From Burkholderia plantarii (GTDB taxonomy: Bacteria; Pseudomonadota; Gammaproteobacteria; Burkholderiales; Burkholderiaceae): a stretch of DNA of 64,000 nt. Positions 39,243 to 48,743 of the stretch are shown piece by piece. The first letter of the stretch is position 1. The number at the start of each line of letters is the position of its first letter. The DNA lies in NCBI RefSeq assembly GCF_001411805.1, contig NZ_CP007212.1:1054001-1118000 (forward strand), given 5' to 3'. The notes below the pieces were generated by a model that searched no databases, was not told the origin of the DNA, and saw only the letters and a program-made list of their open reading frames with translations. A program made the position numbers and the translations under genes.

Positions 39243-39865
39243 GCCTGCGCCTCCGTGCCGAACAGCGCCACGCCTGCCTCGCGCAGCATGCGCGTGAGCG
39301 CGATCAGCGGCAGGCCGACCAGCGCGGTCGGGTCGTCGGAGTCGATCGCGTCGAGCAGTGCGATGCCGAGCCCCTCCGACTTGGCGCTGCCGGCCACGTC
39401 GTAGGGCGTCTCCGCGCGCAGGTAGGCGTCGAGTTCGGCGTCGGACAGCGAGCGGAAGCGCACGCGAGTGATCACGTCCTCGACTTGCGCGCGATCGGTG
39501 CGGCTGTCGTAGACACATAGCGCGCTATGGAATTCGACGCGGCGGCCCTGCATCGATTTCAGTTGTTCGAGCGCGCGTTCGTGCGTGCCGGGCTTGCCGA
39601 TCTGGCGGCCGTCGAAGGTCGCGACTTGGTCGGAGCCGATCACGATCGTGCCCTCGGGCGCGGCGACGCGGCCGGCGACGGCGCGCGCCTTTTCGGCGGC
39701 GAGCCGCAGCGCGGTGTCGGCCGGCGTTTCGCCGGCGCGCGGCGCCTCGTCGAGATCGGGCGTGGCGACCTCGAACGGAATCCTCAGGCGTTCGAGCAAC
39801 TCGCGCCGGTAACGGGAACTGGACGCCAGGATCAGCCTGGGCGGACGGGCAAACGTGGTCATCAT
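39239..39865 (-). CDS. maf: Maf-family nucleotide pyrophosphatase
   Basis: 208-aa Maf-like protein, a nucleotide pyrophosphatase that removes non-canonical or modified nucleotides. Motifs: LILASSSRYRRELLERLRIPFEV, VIGSDQVATFDGRQIGKPGTHERA, EGLGIALLDAIDSDDPTALVGLPL. SSSRYRREL and the Ala-Leu rather than Thr-Val pattern suggest the YceF (m7GTP) subgroup, also supported by the facing yceD-rpmF-plsX cluster. Start is either of two adjacent ATGs (39865 or 39862). Confidence 0.92.
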   Translation of the reverse strand: MMTTFARPPRLILASSSRYRRELLERLRIPFEVATPDLDEAPRAGETPADTALRLAAEKARAVAGRVAAPEGTIVIGSDQVATFDGRQIGKPGTHERALEQLKSMQGRRVEFHSALCVYDSRTDRAQVEDVITRVRFRSLSDAELDAYLRAETPYDVAGSAKSEGLGIALLDAIDSDDPTALVGLPLIALTRMLREAGVALFGTEAQA

Positions 39866-40112
39866 GGCGCTTCGGAAGGGGCCTCGCGGCGTGGCGCGAG
39901 GCGGGGTCTTAAGTGATTGACTTGAAAAGATAAAACAGATATAGTTTTGCGCTTTTCATCGGCGGCGGTTAATGGGTGCCGACTGGGGTGCCGACCGGAA
40001 GCGCCGACTTCGGGCCCCGGCATCGACCGTCGCGGGCCCGGTCCGCAAGCCGGCGCGTCCGGCAATCCGGTACTGCGTCGATGGTGGCAAGCACAATACG
40101 GCAGGAGCGCAC

Positions 40113-40757
40113 ATGAATCCTTCTTCTGGCAAACCTGCGGTATCGCTCGATCCGCATGTCGTCGACCTGTTCGAGTTCGCGCGCAGCGCCCGGCAATCGG
40201 CCGGCGCGGTGCGGCTCTCGCAACTGCCGCGCATGTTAAACGAAGTGCCGGCCGATGCGCCAGATCGTGACGCCGCGTTCACGTGGCAGGCGGAAGGCTC
40301 GACGCAGTCGGAACTGCAGGACGACGGCAGCGAAGGCCAGCAGCCGTATCTGCGGCTCGCGCTGCACGGCGTCGCGTGGCTCGAATGCCAGCGCTGCATG
40401 ACGCCGTACTCGCAGGCCTTCGATATCGACATGGTGTATCGGATCGTTGCCACCGAGGAGGAAGCGGAAGCCATTCCGCTCGATGAGGACGATGAAGTCG
40501 ATGTGATCGTGGGTTCGCGCCAGTTCGATCTCGTCGACTTGATCGAAGAGGAGCTGTTGCTCTCGCTGCCGCTTGTGCCAAAGCATGAAGTCTGTCCGGC
40601 GGTGCATGAAAGTCTCGTTTCGGGTGTCAGCGGCCCCGCCGAGGATTTCGTGGCCGACGAAGAGACCGAAAGCGAAGGCGACGAGGGCGGTGAAAAGCGG
40701 CCCAATCCGTTCGCGGCGCTCGAAGCGCTGAAGCGGGACGGCGACAAGAAACACTGA
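40113..40757 (+). CDS. yceD: YceD family protein (DUF177)
   Basis: 214-aa DUF177 protein, linked in bacteria and plants to 23S rRNA accumulation. The conserved ECQRC motif (LALHGVAWLECQRCMTPYSQ) and the distal CPAVHE give the family's cysteine pairs; RQFDLVDLIEEELLLSLPLVPKH is the second block. The C-terminal acidic stretch ends KRPNPFAALEALKRDGDKKH. GGAG precedes ATG 40113. It is followed by rpmF, the standard arrangement in proteobacteria. Confidence 0.93.
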   Translation: MNPSSGKPAVSLDPHVVDLFEFARSARQSAGAVRLSQLPRMLNEVPADAPDRDAAFTWQAEGSTQSELQDDGSEGQQPYLRLALHGVAWLECQRCMTPYSQAFDIDMVYRIVATEEEAEAIPLDEDDEVDVIVGSRQFDLVDLIEEELLLSLPLVPKHEVCPAVHESLVSGVSGPAEDFVADEETESEGDEGGEKRPNPFAALEALKRDGDKKH

Positions 40758-40827
40758 CGTAGGTGGAGCACGGGAAGGCGTCGGGCGGCAGTGCCCGGAT
40801 GTGGTTAGGCGCCGTATCGGGCTGTGT

Positions 40828-40833
40828 TAGAAT
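40828..40833 (+). promoter_or_regulatory. candidate rpmF -10 box
   Basis: TAGAAT 25 bases before the rpmF ATG, followed by AT-rich leader and TTAGGAG. It suggests an extra promoter within the yceD-rpmF unit. Confidence 0.35.
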
Positions 40834-40857
40834 CCGGAAAATTTTTAGGAGTTAGTC

Positions 40858-41037
40858 ATGGCAGTTCAGCAAAACAAGAAGTCGCCGTCGAAGCGCGGCA
40901 TGCATCGTTCGCACGATTTCCTGACGACCACGCCGCTGGCCGTCGAGCCGAGCACGGGTGAAGTGCATCTGCGTCACCACATCAGCCCGAACGGCTACTA
41001 CCGCGGCAAGAAAGTCGTCAAGACGAAGAACGACTAA
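40858..41037 (+). CDS. rpmF: 50S ribosomal protein L32
   Basis: 59-aa bL32 of the large ribosomal subunit. It opens [20 protein letters not shown] and ends [20 protein letters not shown], matching the family in length and sequence. The proteobacterial form lacks the four zinc-binding cysteines, and none are present. TAGGAG lies before the ATG. It sits between yceD and plsX, with a terminator after it that may attenuate transcription into plsX. Confidence 0.97.
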   Translation: MAVQQNKKSPSKRGMHRSHDFLTTTPLAVEPSTGEVHLRHHISPNGYYRGKKVVKTKND

Positions 41038-41118
41038 GCGCGTTTCGTCGCGCGAGGTCCGGCCCATGCCCGGGCGCTTCGCACGACGACCGGTTCGCTT
41101 GACACTTTCCTGGCTCGA

Positions 41119-41149
41119 CAAAAAGGCGGCATTCAACTGCCGCTTTTTT
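41119..41149 (+). terminator. intrinsic terminator/attenuator between rpmF and plsX
   Basis: GCGGCA-TTCAAC-TGCCGC is preceded by AAAAA and followed by TTTTTT, a bidirectional-looking hairpin 24 bases before the plsX ATG. It would limit, not abolish, ribosomal-protein-level transcription into the fatty-acid genes. Confidence 0.85.
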
Positions 41150-41172
41150 GTGCCTGAAATTCGTCGCACTCC

Positions 41173-42279
41173 ATGACAGTAAAGCTCACGATCGATTGCA
41201 TGGGAGGCGACCACGGCCCGTCCGTGACCGTTCCCGCGGCAGTCAAGTTTGTCCGTGCGCACCCCGATGCGCATCTGATGCTGGTAGGCATCGATACCGC
41301 GATACGTGCCCAGCTGAAAAAGCTCAAGGCGCTCGACGAGCCCACGCTCTCGATCGTCCCGGCCACGGAAGTGGTCGCGATGGACGATTCCGTCGAGATC
41401 GCGCTGCGGCGGAAAAAAGATTCCTCGATGCGCGTCGCGCTGAACCACGTCAAGGACGGCGCGGCGCAGGCCTGCGTCTCGGCCGGCAACACCGGCGCGC
41501 TGATGGCGGTGTCGCGCTATGTGCTGAAGACGCTGCCCGGCATCGAACGCCCGGCGATCGCGTCCGCGCTGCCGAACCCGAGCGGCTACACGATGATGCT
41601 CGACCTCGGCGCGAACGTCGATTGCGAGCCGCAGCACCTGCTGCAGTTCGCCGAGATGGGGCACGCGCTCGTCGCCGCGCTCGAGGGCAGGGATCGTCCG
41701 TCGATCGGCCTGCTCAACATCGGCGAGGAGGTGATCAAGGGCAACGACACGATCAAGCGTGCGGGCGAACTGCTGCGCGCCAGCACGCTCAACTTCCGCG
41801 GCAACGTCGAGGGCAACGACATCTACAAGGGCACGGTCGACGTGATCGTCTGCGACGGCTTCGTCGGCAACGTCGCGCTGAAGACCTCGGAAGGACTCGC
41901 CCAGATGCTCGCCGACATCATCAAGGAAGAGTTCAGCCGTTCGTGGCTGACCAAGCTGATGGCCGTGCTCGCGCTGCCGGTGTTGCTGCGTTTCAAGAAG
42001 CGCGTCGATCATCGCCAGTACAATGGCGCGGCGTTGCTCGGCCTGCGCGGCCTCGTCATCAAGAGCCACGGTTCGGCCGATGCCTACGCGTTTGAGTGGG
42101 CCATCAAACGCGGGTATGATGCGGTCAAAAATGGCGTGCTGGAGCGCCTTTCCCGGGCCATGGCGGAAAACGCGATGCCGCTTGGCGAAAGCGGTCACGA
42201 CGCGGGCGGTGCCGGCCAGGCGGGCCCGTCCGCCGGTCAGCAGGCCGAGCCTTCTTCCGCTTTGTCCTCGAAAGCTTAA
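41173..42279 (+). CDS. plsX: phosphate acyltransferase PlsX
   Basis: 368-aa PlsX, which makes acyl-phosphate from acyl-ACP for phospholipid synthesis by PlsY. Conserved: [91 protein letters not shown], and the late [21 protein letters not shown]. The last 40 residues are a polar extension. Its TAA directly abuts the fabH ATG. Confidence 0.97.
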   Translation: MTVKLTIDCMGGDHGPSVTVPAAVKFVRAHPDAHLMLVGIDTAIRAQLKKLKALDEPTLSIVPATEVVAMDDSVEIALRRKKDSSMRVALNHVKDGAAQACVSAGNTGALMAVSRYVLKTLPGIERPAIASALPNPSGYTMMLDLGANVDCEPQHLLQFAEMGHALVAALEGRDRPSIGLLNIGEEVIKGNDTIKRAGELLRASTLNFRGNVEGNDIYKGTVDVIVCDGFVGNVALKTSEGLAQMLADIIKEEFSRSWLTKLMAVLALPVLLRFKKRVDHRQYNGAALLGLRGLVIKSHGSADAYAFEWAIKRGYDAVKNGVLERLSRAMAENAMPLGESGHDAGGAGQAGPSAGQQAEPSSALSSKA

Positions 42280-43269
42280 ATGGCCCAATCGACTCTCTAT
42301 TCCCGCGTGCTCGGCACGGGCAGTCATCTGCCTTCCAACCGGGTCACGAACCAGGCGCTCGCCGAGCGTCTCGCGAAAGACGGCATCGAAACCAGCGACG
42401 AATGGATCGTCGCGCGCACCGGCATCCACGCACGCCATTTCGCCGACCCGGACGTGACGACCAGCGATCTCGCGCTGGTCGCCGCGCAGCGCGCGATCGA
42501 GGCCGCCGACATCGATCCGCAATCGATCGACCTGATCATCGTCGCCACCTCGACCCCCGATTTCGTCTTCCCCAGCACCGCCTGCCTGCTGCAGAACAAG
42601 CTCGGCATCCGCAACGGCGGCGCCGCATTCGACGTGCAGGCGGTCTGCTCGGGCTTCGCCTACGCGCTGGCCACGGCCGACAGCTTCATCCGCAGCGGCC
42701 AGCACCGCAACGCGCTGGTGGTGGGTGCCGAGACCTTCTCGCGGATCCTCGATTTCAAGGATCGCACCACCTGCGTGCTGTTCGGCGACGGCGCCGGCGC
42801 CGTGGTGCTGTCGGCTTCCGACGAGCCGGGCATCCTCGGCAGCGCGCTGCACGCGGACGGCAGCTACTCGCACATCCTCTGCACGCCGGGCAACGTGAAC
42901 GGCGGCGTGATCGCCGGCAGCGCGTTCCTGCACATGGACGGCCAGGCGGTATTCAAGCTCGCCGTCAACGTGCTCGAGAAGGTGGCCGTCGAGGCGCTCG
43001 AAAAGGCGAACCTGTCGGCCGACCAGGTCGACTGGCTGATTCCACACCAGGCGAATATCCGTATCATGACCAGCACCTGCCGCAAGCTCGGCCTGCCGCA
43101 GGACCGCATGGTCGTCACCGTCGGCGAGCACGGCAACACCTCGGCCGCCTCGATCCCGCTGGCGCTCGACGTGGCGGTGCGCGACGGCCGGATCCAGCGC
43201 GGTCAGACGGTCCTGGTCGAAGGCGTCGGCGGTGGCTTCACCTGGGGCGCGACGGTATTCCGCTTCTGA
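42280..43269 (+). CDS. fabH: 3-oxoacyl-ACP synthase III (FabH)
   Basis: 329-aa beta-ketoacyl-ACP synthase III, which starts fatty acid synthesis by condensing acetyl-CoA with malonyl-ACP. The Cys-His-Asn triad is Cys123 ([10 protein letters not shown]), the His of [10 protein letters not shown] and the Asn of [36 protein letters not shown] is the usual N-terminal block. The ATG immediately follows the plsX stop. Confidence 0.97.
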   Translation: MAQSTLYSRVLGTGSHLPSNRVTNQALAERLAKDGIETSDEWIVARTGIHARHFADPDVTTSDLALVAAQRAIEAADIDPQSIDLIIVATSTPDFVFPSTACLLQNKLGIRNGGAAFDVQAVCSGFAYALATADSFIRSGQHRNALVVGAETFSRILDFKDRTTCVLFGDGAGAVVLSASDEPGILGSALHADGSYSHILCTPGNVNGGVIAGSAFLHMDGQAVFKLAVNVLEKVAVEALEKANLSADQVDWLIPHQANIRIMTSTCRKLGLPQDRMVVTVGEHGNTSAASIPLALDVAVRDGRIQRGQTVLVEGVGGGFTWGATVFRF

Positions 43270-43341
43270 GCGCCGGGCCGCCCCTCGCGGCCGCGCCCGC
43301 TGTCGCCGGTGCGCCGCTCGAATCGATTCAATGAGGACGAA

Positions 43342-44274
43342 ATGAAATTTGCCTTTGTTTTTCCGGGACAGGGTTCGCAGTCGGTCGGCATGCTCAACGC
43401 ATTCGCCGATCTCGCCGTCGTGCGTGACACCGTCCAGGAAGCGTCCGACGCGCTGAACCAGGATCTCGGCAAGCTGATCGCCGACGGTCCGGCCGAAGAA
43501 CTGAATCTGACGACCAATACCCAGCCCGTCATGCTGACGGCCGCCTACGCCTGCTATCGCGCATGGCAGGAGGCGGGTGGCCCGGCGCCGTCGATCGTCG
43601 CGGGTCACAGCCTCGGCGAGTACACGGCGCTGGTCGCCGCCGGCGCGCTCGCGTTCCGCGATGCGGTGCCGCTGGTGCGGTTCCGCGCCCAGGCGATGCA
43701 GAGCGCGGTGCCGGTCGGCCAGGGCGGCATGGCCGCGATCCTCGGCCTCGACGACGACACGGTCCGCGCCATCTGCGCCGAGGCCTCGGCCGAGGGCGTG
43801 GTCGAGGCGGTCAACTTCAACGCACCGGCGCAGGTCGTGATCGCCGGCGGCAAGGCCGCGGTCGAGAAGGCCTGCGAACTGGCCAAGGCGAAGGGCGCCA
43901 AGCGCGCGCTGCCGCTGCCGGTGTCGGCGCCGTTCCATTCGTCGCTGCTCAAGCCGGCCTCGGATCAACTGCGCGATTACCTGGCGGGCGTCACGGTGAA
44001 CGCGCCGGTGATCCCGGTGGTCAACAACATCGACGTGGCCGTGGTGTCCGATCCCGCCGCGATCAAGGACGCGCTGGTGCGCCAGGCGGCTGGCCCGGTG
44101 CGCTGGGTCGAGTGCGTGAAGCACATCGCCGGCACCGGCGTCACGCAGTTGGTCGAATGCGGTCCGGGCAAGGTGCTCGCGGGGCTGACCAAGCGCATCG
44201 ACGGCACGCTCGCGGGCGCCTCGGTGTTCGATCCCGCCACGCTCGACGACGTGCTCAAGCTCGTCACCGCGTAA
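43342..44274 (+). CDS. fabD: malonyl-CoA:ACP transacylase (FabD)
   Basis: 310-aa malonyl transacylase. FVFPGQGSQSVGM begins the protein; the nucleophile is Ser90 in AGHSLGEY, with His in VSAPFHSSLLKPA and Gln11 in the oxyanion hole. Ends with VECGPGKVLAGLTKRI. GAGGACGAA precedes ATG 43342; the 11 upstream in-frame codons are not part of the family sequence. Third gene of the plsX-fab operon. Confidence 0.97.
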   Translation: MKFAFVFPGQGSQSVGMLNAFADLAVVRDTVQEASDALNQDLGKLIADGPAEELNLTTNTQPVMLTAAYACYRAWQEAGGPAPSIVAGHSLGEYTALVAAGALAFRDAVPLVRFRAQAMQSAVPVGQGGMAAILGLDDDTVRAICAEASAEGVVEAVNFNAPAQVVIAGGKAAVEKACELAKAKGAKRALPLPVSAPFHSSLLKPASDQLRDYLAGVTVNAPVIPVVNNIDVAVVSDPAAIKDALVRQAAGPVRWVECVKHIAGTGVTQLVECGPGKVLAGLTKRIDGTLAGASVFDPATLDDVLKLVTA

Positions 44275-44320
44275 CGCGCGGCGCCCACGCATTCCGCTTC
44301 CACCGCTTCACGGAACCAAC

Positions 44321-45070
44321 ATGGACAAGAATCTCGACAAACAGGTGGCGATCGTGACCGGCGCATCGCGCGGCATCGGCCGTGCAATCGCGCTCGAACT
44401 CGCGCGCCGGGGCGCGACGGTGATCGGCACCGCGACCAGCGAGGCCGGCGCGCAGGCGATCGGCGCCGCGTTCGCGGAAGCCGGCGCGACCGGCCGCGGC
44501 GCGGTGCTCAACGTCAACGACGCGGCCGCCGGAGAAGCGCTGATCGACGCGACCGTGAAGGAATTCGGCCGCCTCGACGTGCTCGTCAATAACGCCGGCA
44601 TCACGCAGGACCAGCTCGCGATGCGCATGAAGGACGACGACTGGGACGCGGTGATCGACACCAACCTGAAGTCGGTGTTCCGCCTCTCGCGCGCGGTGCT
44701 GCGCCCGATGATGAAGGCCCGCGGCGGGCGCATCATCAACATCACCTCGGTGGTCGGCTCGCTCGGCAATCCGGGCCAGGCCAACTACGCCGCGGCGAAG
44801 GCCGGCGTCGCGGGCCTGACGCGCGCGCTCGCGCGCGAGATCGGCAGCCGCGGCATCACGGTGAACTGCGTCGCGCCCGGTTTCATCGATACCGACATGA
44901 CCAAGACGCTGCCTGAAGAACAGCAGGCGGCGCTGAAGACCCAGATTCCGCTCGGCCGCCTCGGCAGCACCGACGACATCGCCCACGCCGTCGCGTTCCT
45001 CGCATCGCCGCAAGCCGGCTACATCACCGGCACGACGCTGCACGTGAACGGCGGCATGTACATGTCGTAA
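44321..45070 (+). CDS. fabG: 3-oxoacyl-ACP reductase (FabG)
   Basis: 249-aa short-chain dehydrogenase, the NADPH-dependent beta-ketoacyl-ACP reductase of the elongation cycle. Cofactor motif TGASRGIG (13-20), NNAG (90-93), catalytic Ser143, Tyr156 and Lys160 (YAAAK), and the C-terminal GGMYMS. Usual length, between fabD and acpP. Confidence 0.97.
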   Translation: MDKNLDKQVAIVTGASRGIGRAIALELARRGATVIGTATSEAGAQAIGAAFAEAGATGRGAVLNVNDAAAGEALIDATVKEFGRLDVLVNNAGITQDQLAMRMKDDDWDAVIDTNLKSVFRLSRAVLRPMMKARGGRIINITSVVGSLGNPGQANYAAAKAGVAGLTRALAREIGSRGITVNCVAPGFIDTDMTKTLPEEQQAALKTQIPLGRLGSTDDIAHAVAFLASPQAGYITGTTLHVNGGMYMS

Positions 45071-45174
45071 CGGAATTCGTTTACCATCCGCGCCGTGTGA
45101 CGGATGGAGAAAGGCGCATTGGGCGCCTGTCGAACCGCAACGCCGGCACGCATTTTTGGCGGCATCAAACCTGA

Positions 45175-45180
45175 TAAAAT
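45175..45180 (+). promoter_or_regulatory. candidate acpP -10 box
   Basis: TGATAAAAT places TAAAAT 40 bases before the acpP ATG with a TG-type extension. Acyl carrier protein genes usually have their own strong promoter; GGAGGGG follows at the ribosome-binding site. Confidence 0.45.
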
Positions 45181-45219
45181 GCGCGCACTTGTAAATCTGA
45201 ACTTTCCCTCGGAGGGGTA

Positions 45220-45459
45220 ATGGACAACATCGAACAACGTGTCAAGAAGATCGTCGCCGAGCAACTGGGCGTCGCCGAAGGCGAAATCAAGAACGAAGCC
45301 TCGTTCGTGAACGATCTGGGCGCGGACTCGCTCGACACGGTCGAGCTGGTGATGGCGCTCGAAGACGAGTTCGGCATGGAAATCCCGGACGAAGAGGCCG
45401 AAAAGATCACGACGGTTCAGCAAGCGATCGACTACGCTCGCGCGAACGTCAAGGCCTGA
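45220..45459 (+). CDS. acpP: acyl carrier protein
   Basis: 79-aa ACP carrying growing fatty acyl chains on a phosphopantetheine arm at Ser37 of [19 protein letters not shown]. Acidic helical protein of family length. Strong Shine-Dalgarno GGAGGGG. AcpS, which attaches the arm, is encoded 13 kb downstream. A strong two-part hairpin terminator follows before fabF. Confidence 0.98.
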   Translation: MDNIEQRVKKIVAEQLGVAEGEIKNEASFVNDLGADSLDTVELVMALEDEFGMEIPDEEAEKITTVQQAIDYARANVKA

Positions 45460-45545
45460 GTCAGGCACACGCCGTCTGCAACGTTTTCTGGAACGCTGCA
45501 TTGGCGCTCGATCTCGCAGCCGGCATCGATGCCGGCCGCGCTAAC

Positions 45546-45595
45546 AGCCACAGGGCTCGCAGGGCTGGTTCCTGCGGCCCCTGTGGCTTTTGCTT
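45546..45595 (+). terminator. terminator/attenuator between acpP and fabF
   Basis: Stacked stems AGCCACAGG/CCTGTGGCT and CGCAGG/CCTGCG form one long hairpin, followed by TTTTGCTTT, 27 bases before the fabF start. It would give far more acpP than fabF transcript. Confidence 0.85.
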
Positions 45596-45622
45596 TAGTC
45601 ATTCAATGGAAAAGAGGGTACC

Positions 45623-46861
45623 GTGAGCCGCCGCCGAGTTGTCGTTACAGGCCTGGGGCTGATTTCGCCTGTTGGCAATAATGTTGCCGACGGTTGGGCC
45701 AATCTCGTTGCCGGAAAATCCGGCATCGTCAACATCACCAAGTTCGATGCCACGAACTTTTCGACCCGCTTCGCGGGCGAGGTGAAGGACTTCAACGTCG
45801 AAGCGTACCTGCCGGCGAAGGAAGCGCGCCACATGGATACCTTCATCCATTACGGCATCGCCGCCGGCATGCAGGCCATGAAGGACTGTGGCCTCGAAGT
45901 GACCGACGAGAATTCGGAGCGCATCGGCGTCGTCGTGGGCTCCGGCATCGGCGGCCTGCCGATGATCGAGGTCACGCAGACCGAATTGCTCAATCGCGGC
46001 CCGCGCCGGATCTCGCCGTTCTTCGTGCCGGCCTCGATCATCAACATGATCTCGGGCCACCTGTCGATCAAGTTCGGCCTGAAAGGCCCGAACCTCGCGA
46101 TCGTGACGGCCTGCACCACCGGCCTGCACTGCATCGGTGAGGCCGCGCGCCTGATCGAGTACGGCGACGCCGACGTGATGATCGCGGGCGGCGCGGAAGC
46201 GACCGTCTCGCCGCTCGGCATCGGCGGCTTCGCGGCCGCGCGCGCGCTGTCGCAGCGCAACGACGATCCGGCGACGGCGAGCCGTCCGTGGGACAAGGAC
46301 CGCGACGGCTTCGTGCTTGGCGAGGGTGCCGGCGTGATGGTGCTCGAGGAGTACGAGCACGCGAAGGCGCGCGGCGCGAAGATCTACGCCGAAGTGTCCG
46401 GCTACGGCATGAGCGCCGACGCCTATCACATGACCGCGCCCGTCGAGGACGGCGACGGCGCACGCCGCTGCATGCTGGCCGCGCTGCGCAACGCCCGCGT
46501 CAATTCCGACGAGGTCAACTACCTGAACGCGCACGGCACTTCGACGCAACTCGGCGATCTGGCCGAGACGATCGGCATCAAGCGTGCGTTCGGCGATCGC
46601 GCCAGGCAGATGGTGGTCAACTCGACGAAGTCGATGACGGGCCATCTGCTGGGCGGCGCGGGCGGCCTCGAGTCGGTGTTCACGGTGCTCGCCGTTCACA
46701 ACCAGGTGTCGCCGCCGACCATCAACATCTTCAATCAGGATCCCGAATGTGATCTCGATTACTGCGCGAATGAAGCGCGGGACATGAAGATCGATGTCGC
46801 GCTGAAGAACTCCTTCGGTTTTGGCGGGACTAACGGCACGCTGGTTTTCAAGCGCGTCTGA
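45623..46861 (+). CDS. fabF: 3-oxoacyl-ACP synthase II (FabF)
   Basis: 412-aa beta-ketoacyl-ACP synthase II for chain elongation. The Cys-His-His triad is Cys164 (TACTTGLHC), the His of [11 protein letters not shown] and the His of [11 protein letters not shown]-terminal [16 protein letters not shown] is typical. The ORF opens with GTG (GTGAGCCGCC) after AAGAGGG. It lies after the acpP terminator, so it is expressed by read-through or its own promoter. Confidence 0.97.
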   Translation: MSRRRVVVTGLGLISPVGNNVADGWANLVAGKSGIVNITKFDATNFSTRFAGEVKDFNVEAYLPAKEARHMDTFIHYGIAAGMQAMKDCGLEVTDENSERIGVVVGSGIGGLPMIEVTQTELLNRGPRRISPFFVPASIINMISGHLSIKFGLKGPNLAIVTACTTGLHCIGEAARLIEYGDADVMIAGGAEATVSPLGIGGFAAARALSQRNDDPATASRPWDKDRDGFVLGEGAGVMVLEEYEHAKARGAKIYAEVSGYGMSADAYHMTAPVEDGDGARRCMLAALRNARVNSDEVNYLNAHGTSTQLGDLAETIGIKRAFGDRARQMVVNSTKSMTGHLLGGAGGLESVFTVLAVHNQVSPPTINIFNQDPECDLDYCANEARDMKIDVALKNSFGFGGTNGTLVFKRV

Positions 46862-46872
46862 AGCGGGATCGC

Positions 46873-47343
46873 TTGACGGATCCCTTCCTCCCGTTTTCCG
46901 CCGGCACGCAGCCCGTCGCGCTGCGTGCCTCGGCGACGCTACGCGTCGCGCTGGCGGCGTTCGTCGTGCTTTGCGCGGCGGCCGTCGCCGCGGGCGCCGC
47001 GGCGCTGCCGGGTCGGTTCATGGATCAAACGGGAGCGATGCTCGTCGGGATGCTGAGCGGCGCGTATCTCGCGTCGGTCGCGCGGCGGACCAGCGCCAGC
47101 CGCGTGCCGGCTGCCTTGCGGATCGAAGCGGGCAGTGGCGCGCTGGCCGTGTTCGATCGCGGCGGCCGGCGCGTGGCGTTCGGCCCCGTGGTCGCCTGCA
47201 CGCAGTGGGCGGACTGCTTGCTGGTGCTCGCGATCGCTCGCGAGCGCGGCCGTCCGGTGCCGTTCGTGGTGTCGGCCGACGCGCTCGACGCGCGAGCCTT
47301 TCGCGCCCTGTCCGTCTACGGCAGGCAGGCCACGCACGGCTAG
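46873..47343 (+). CDS. YgfX-like small membrane protein
   Basis: 156-aa protein with two hydrophobic segments near the N-terminus (LRVALAAFVVLCAAAVAAGAAAL and GAMLVGMLSGAYLAS) and a small beta-rich cytoplasmic domain. The ending PFVVSADALDARAFRALSVYGR resembles the C-terminus of YgfX/CptA proteins, which pair with SdhE or act as a toxin in E. coli; this match is weak. The only start ahead of the membrane segment is TTG 46873, 11 bases after fabF, with a poor Shine-Dalgarno sequence, so start and coupling are uncertain. Confidence 0.6.
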   Translation: MTDPFLPFSAGTQPVALRASATLRVALAAFVVLCAAAVAAGAAALPGRFMDQTGAMLVGMLSGAYLASVARRTSASRVPAALRIEAGSGALAVFDRGGRRVAFGPVVACTQWADCLLVLAIARERGRPVPFVVSADALDARAFRALSVYGRQATHG

Positions 47344-47392
47344 GCTGGCAGCACGCGCCGCCCGCGTTTCGCGGCGCGCCAGGTGGCGTTGC

Positions 47393-47398
47393 TACAAT
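47393..47398 (+). promoter_or_regulatory. candidate rpoE -10 box
   Basis: TACAAT 40 bases before the GTG start of the sigma factor gene. A sigma-E-type promoter (GAACTT/TCTGA) is not obvious in the same stretch. Confidence 0.4.
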
Positions 47399-47437
47399 AG
47401 CGCTCCGCGTTGCATCCCTAGTTAACGGATTTGTCAG

Positions 47438-48037
47438 GTGAGTGAAAAAGAAATCGATCAGGTTCTGGTCGAGCGCGTACAGAAAGGCGACAAGGCGGCG
47501 TTCGAACTCCTGGTCTCCAAATACCACCGCAAGATCCTCCGGCTGATCTCGCGCCTCGTGCGTGACCCGGCCGAGGTCGAAGACGTGGCCCAGGACGCGT
47601 TCATCAAGGCCTACCGGGCGCTGCCGCAATTCCGCGGCGAGTCCGCTTTCTACACGTGGTTGTACCGGATTGCCGTCAACACGGCGAAGAACTACCTTGC
47701 GACCCAGGGGCGCCGCGCGCCGACCTCGACTGAAGCGGATGCCGAAGAGGCTGAAACTTTCTCCGACGCGGACCAACTAAGGGATATCAACACGCCCGAG
47801 TCGATGTTGATGAGCAAGCAGATCGCCGAAACGGTGAACGCGGCGATGGCGCTGTTGCCCGAGGAATTGCGCACGGCCATCACGCTGCGGGAAATCGAAG
47901 GCCTGAGTTACGAGGAAATCGCGGAAATGATGGATTGCCCCATCGGCACCGTGCGTTCGCGTATCTTTCGGGCCCGGGAAGCGATCGCCAACAAGTTGCG
48001 GCCGCTGCTCGACACGCCGGAAGGCAAGCGCTGGTAG
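47438..48037 (+). CDS. rpoE: RNA polymerase sigma factor RpoE (AlgU-type)
   Basis: 199-aa ECF sigma factor for envelope stress. Sigma region 2 reads AAFELLVSKYHRKILRLISRLVRDPAEVEDVAQDAFIKAYRALPQFRGESAFYTWLYRIAVNTAKNYL; region 4 has LREIEGLSYEEIAEMMDCPIGTVRSRIFRARE. Close to E. coli RpoE and Pseudomonas AlgU. Start is GTG 47438 (VSEKEIDQVLVERVQKGDK). It heads the rpoE-rseA-rseB-mucD operon; the next two products are its anti-sigma factor and the modulator. Confidence 0.96.
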   Translation: MSEKEIDQVLVERVQKGDKAAFELLVSKYHRKILRLISRLVRDPAEVEDVAQDAFIKAYRALPQFRGESAFYTWLYRIAVNTAKNYLATQGRRAPTSTEADAEEAETFSDADQLRDINTPESMLMSKQIAETVNAAMALLPEELRTAITLREIEGLSYEEIAEMMDCPIGTVRSRIFRAREAIANKLRPLLDTPEGKRW

Positions 48038-48123
48038 GCGCCTGTCCGGCGGCAGGATCGGCTCGGGGTCCAGTTACAGATTGAGTCGTGGTCACGACGG
48101 GGTATCGGAAGATGGGGAGCATC

Positions 48124-48738
48124 ATGGGGTCGGTCTCTACGCAATCGCAAGCAGGCTCGCACGGCGAGCAAGTCTCCGCACTGGTCGACGGTGAAGCGTC
48201 GGCTGGTTCGCTCGGGCAGGTTCTGGCCGGTTTCGGCGTCACGGAGCGTCGCACTTGGGCCGATTATCACGCGATCGGCGACGCGCTGCGTTCCGACGAA
48301 CTCGCGATCGAACCGGCCGTCAGCCAGGCTTTCGGCGCCCGGTTCGCGGCCGCGTTCGCGGCCGAGCCGCACCTGATCGCGCCGGCCGCCGTCACGGTGG
48401 CGTCGGCTGCCACGGCCGAAGCGGCCGCGCGGCGTCAGCCGCTGCGCCGCCGCGTGCTGCCCGCGTTCGCGGTTGCCGCCGCCGCGGCCACGCTGACCTG
48501 GATCGTCGTGCCGCAGCTGCAGGGCACGGCCGGTCAGGCTGGCGGCACGGTACAGGTCGCCTCGGTCGCGCCGCAGGATCTGCAGCGCGTGGCCGCGTCG
48601 AGCCGTCAGGACGTCAACATCATCCGCGACGCGAGCCTCGACCAGTATCTCGAAGCCCACCAACAATTCGCGCAGCAGCCCGTCGTGTCGGGTTCGATGC
48701 CGCTCATTCGTACCGCCGTCGCCACGCAAGGCCAATAA
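48124..48738 (+). CDS. rseA: anti-sigma-E factor RseA
   Basis: 204-aa single-pass inner-membrane protein that holds RpoE inactive. The cytoplasmic N-terminal RseA domain reads EQVSALVDGEASAGSLGQVLAGFGVTERRTWADYHAIGDALRSDEL; one membrane segment (VLPAFAVAAAAATLTWIVV) follows an RRQPLRRR stop signal, then a periplasmic tail with LDQYLEAHQQFAQQP. The frame is open from GTG 48088, with ATGs at 48112 and 48124; I prefer 48124, which has GGGGAG at good spacing. Regulated proteolysis would occur in the periplasmic part. Confidence 0.88.
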   Translation: MGSVSTQSQAGSHGEQVSALVDGEASAGSLGQVLAGFGVTERRTWADYHAIGDALRSDELAIEPAVSQAFGARFAAAFAAEPHLIAPAAVTVASAATAEAAARRQPLRRRVLPAFAVAAAAATLTWIVVPQLQGTAGQAGGTVQVASVAPQDLQRVAASSRQDVNIIRDASLDQYLEAHQQFAQQPVVSGSMPLIRTAVATQGQ

Positions 48739-48743
48739 ACCCG

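Noticed and set aside
40852..44292. A 1146-codon open frame on the - strand
   Set aside because: It is the mirror of rpmF, plsX, fabH and fabD, which are all unmistakable on the other strand.
47340..47440. Sigma-E-type autoregulatory promoter before rpoE
   Set aside because: No GAACTT-N16-TCTGA-like pair could be found by eye; only a sigma-70-like TACAAT was noted.
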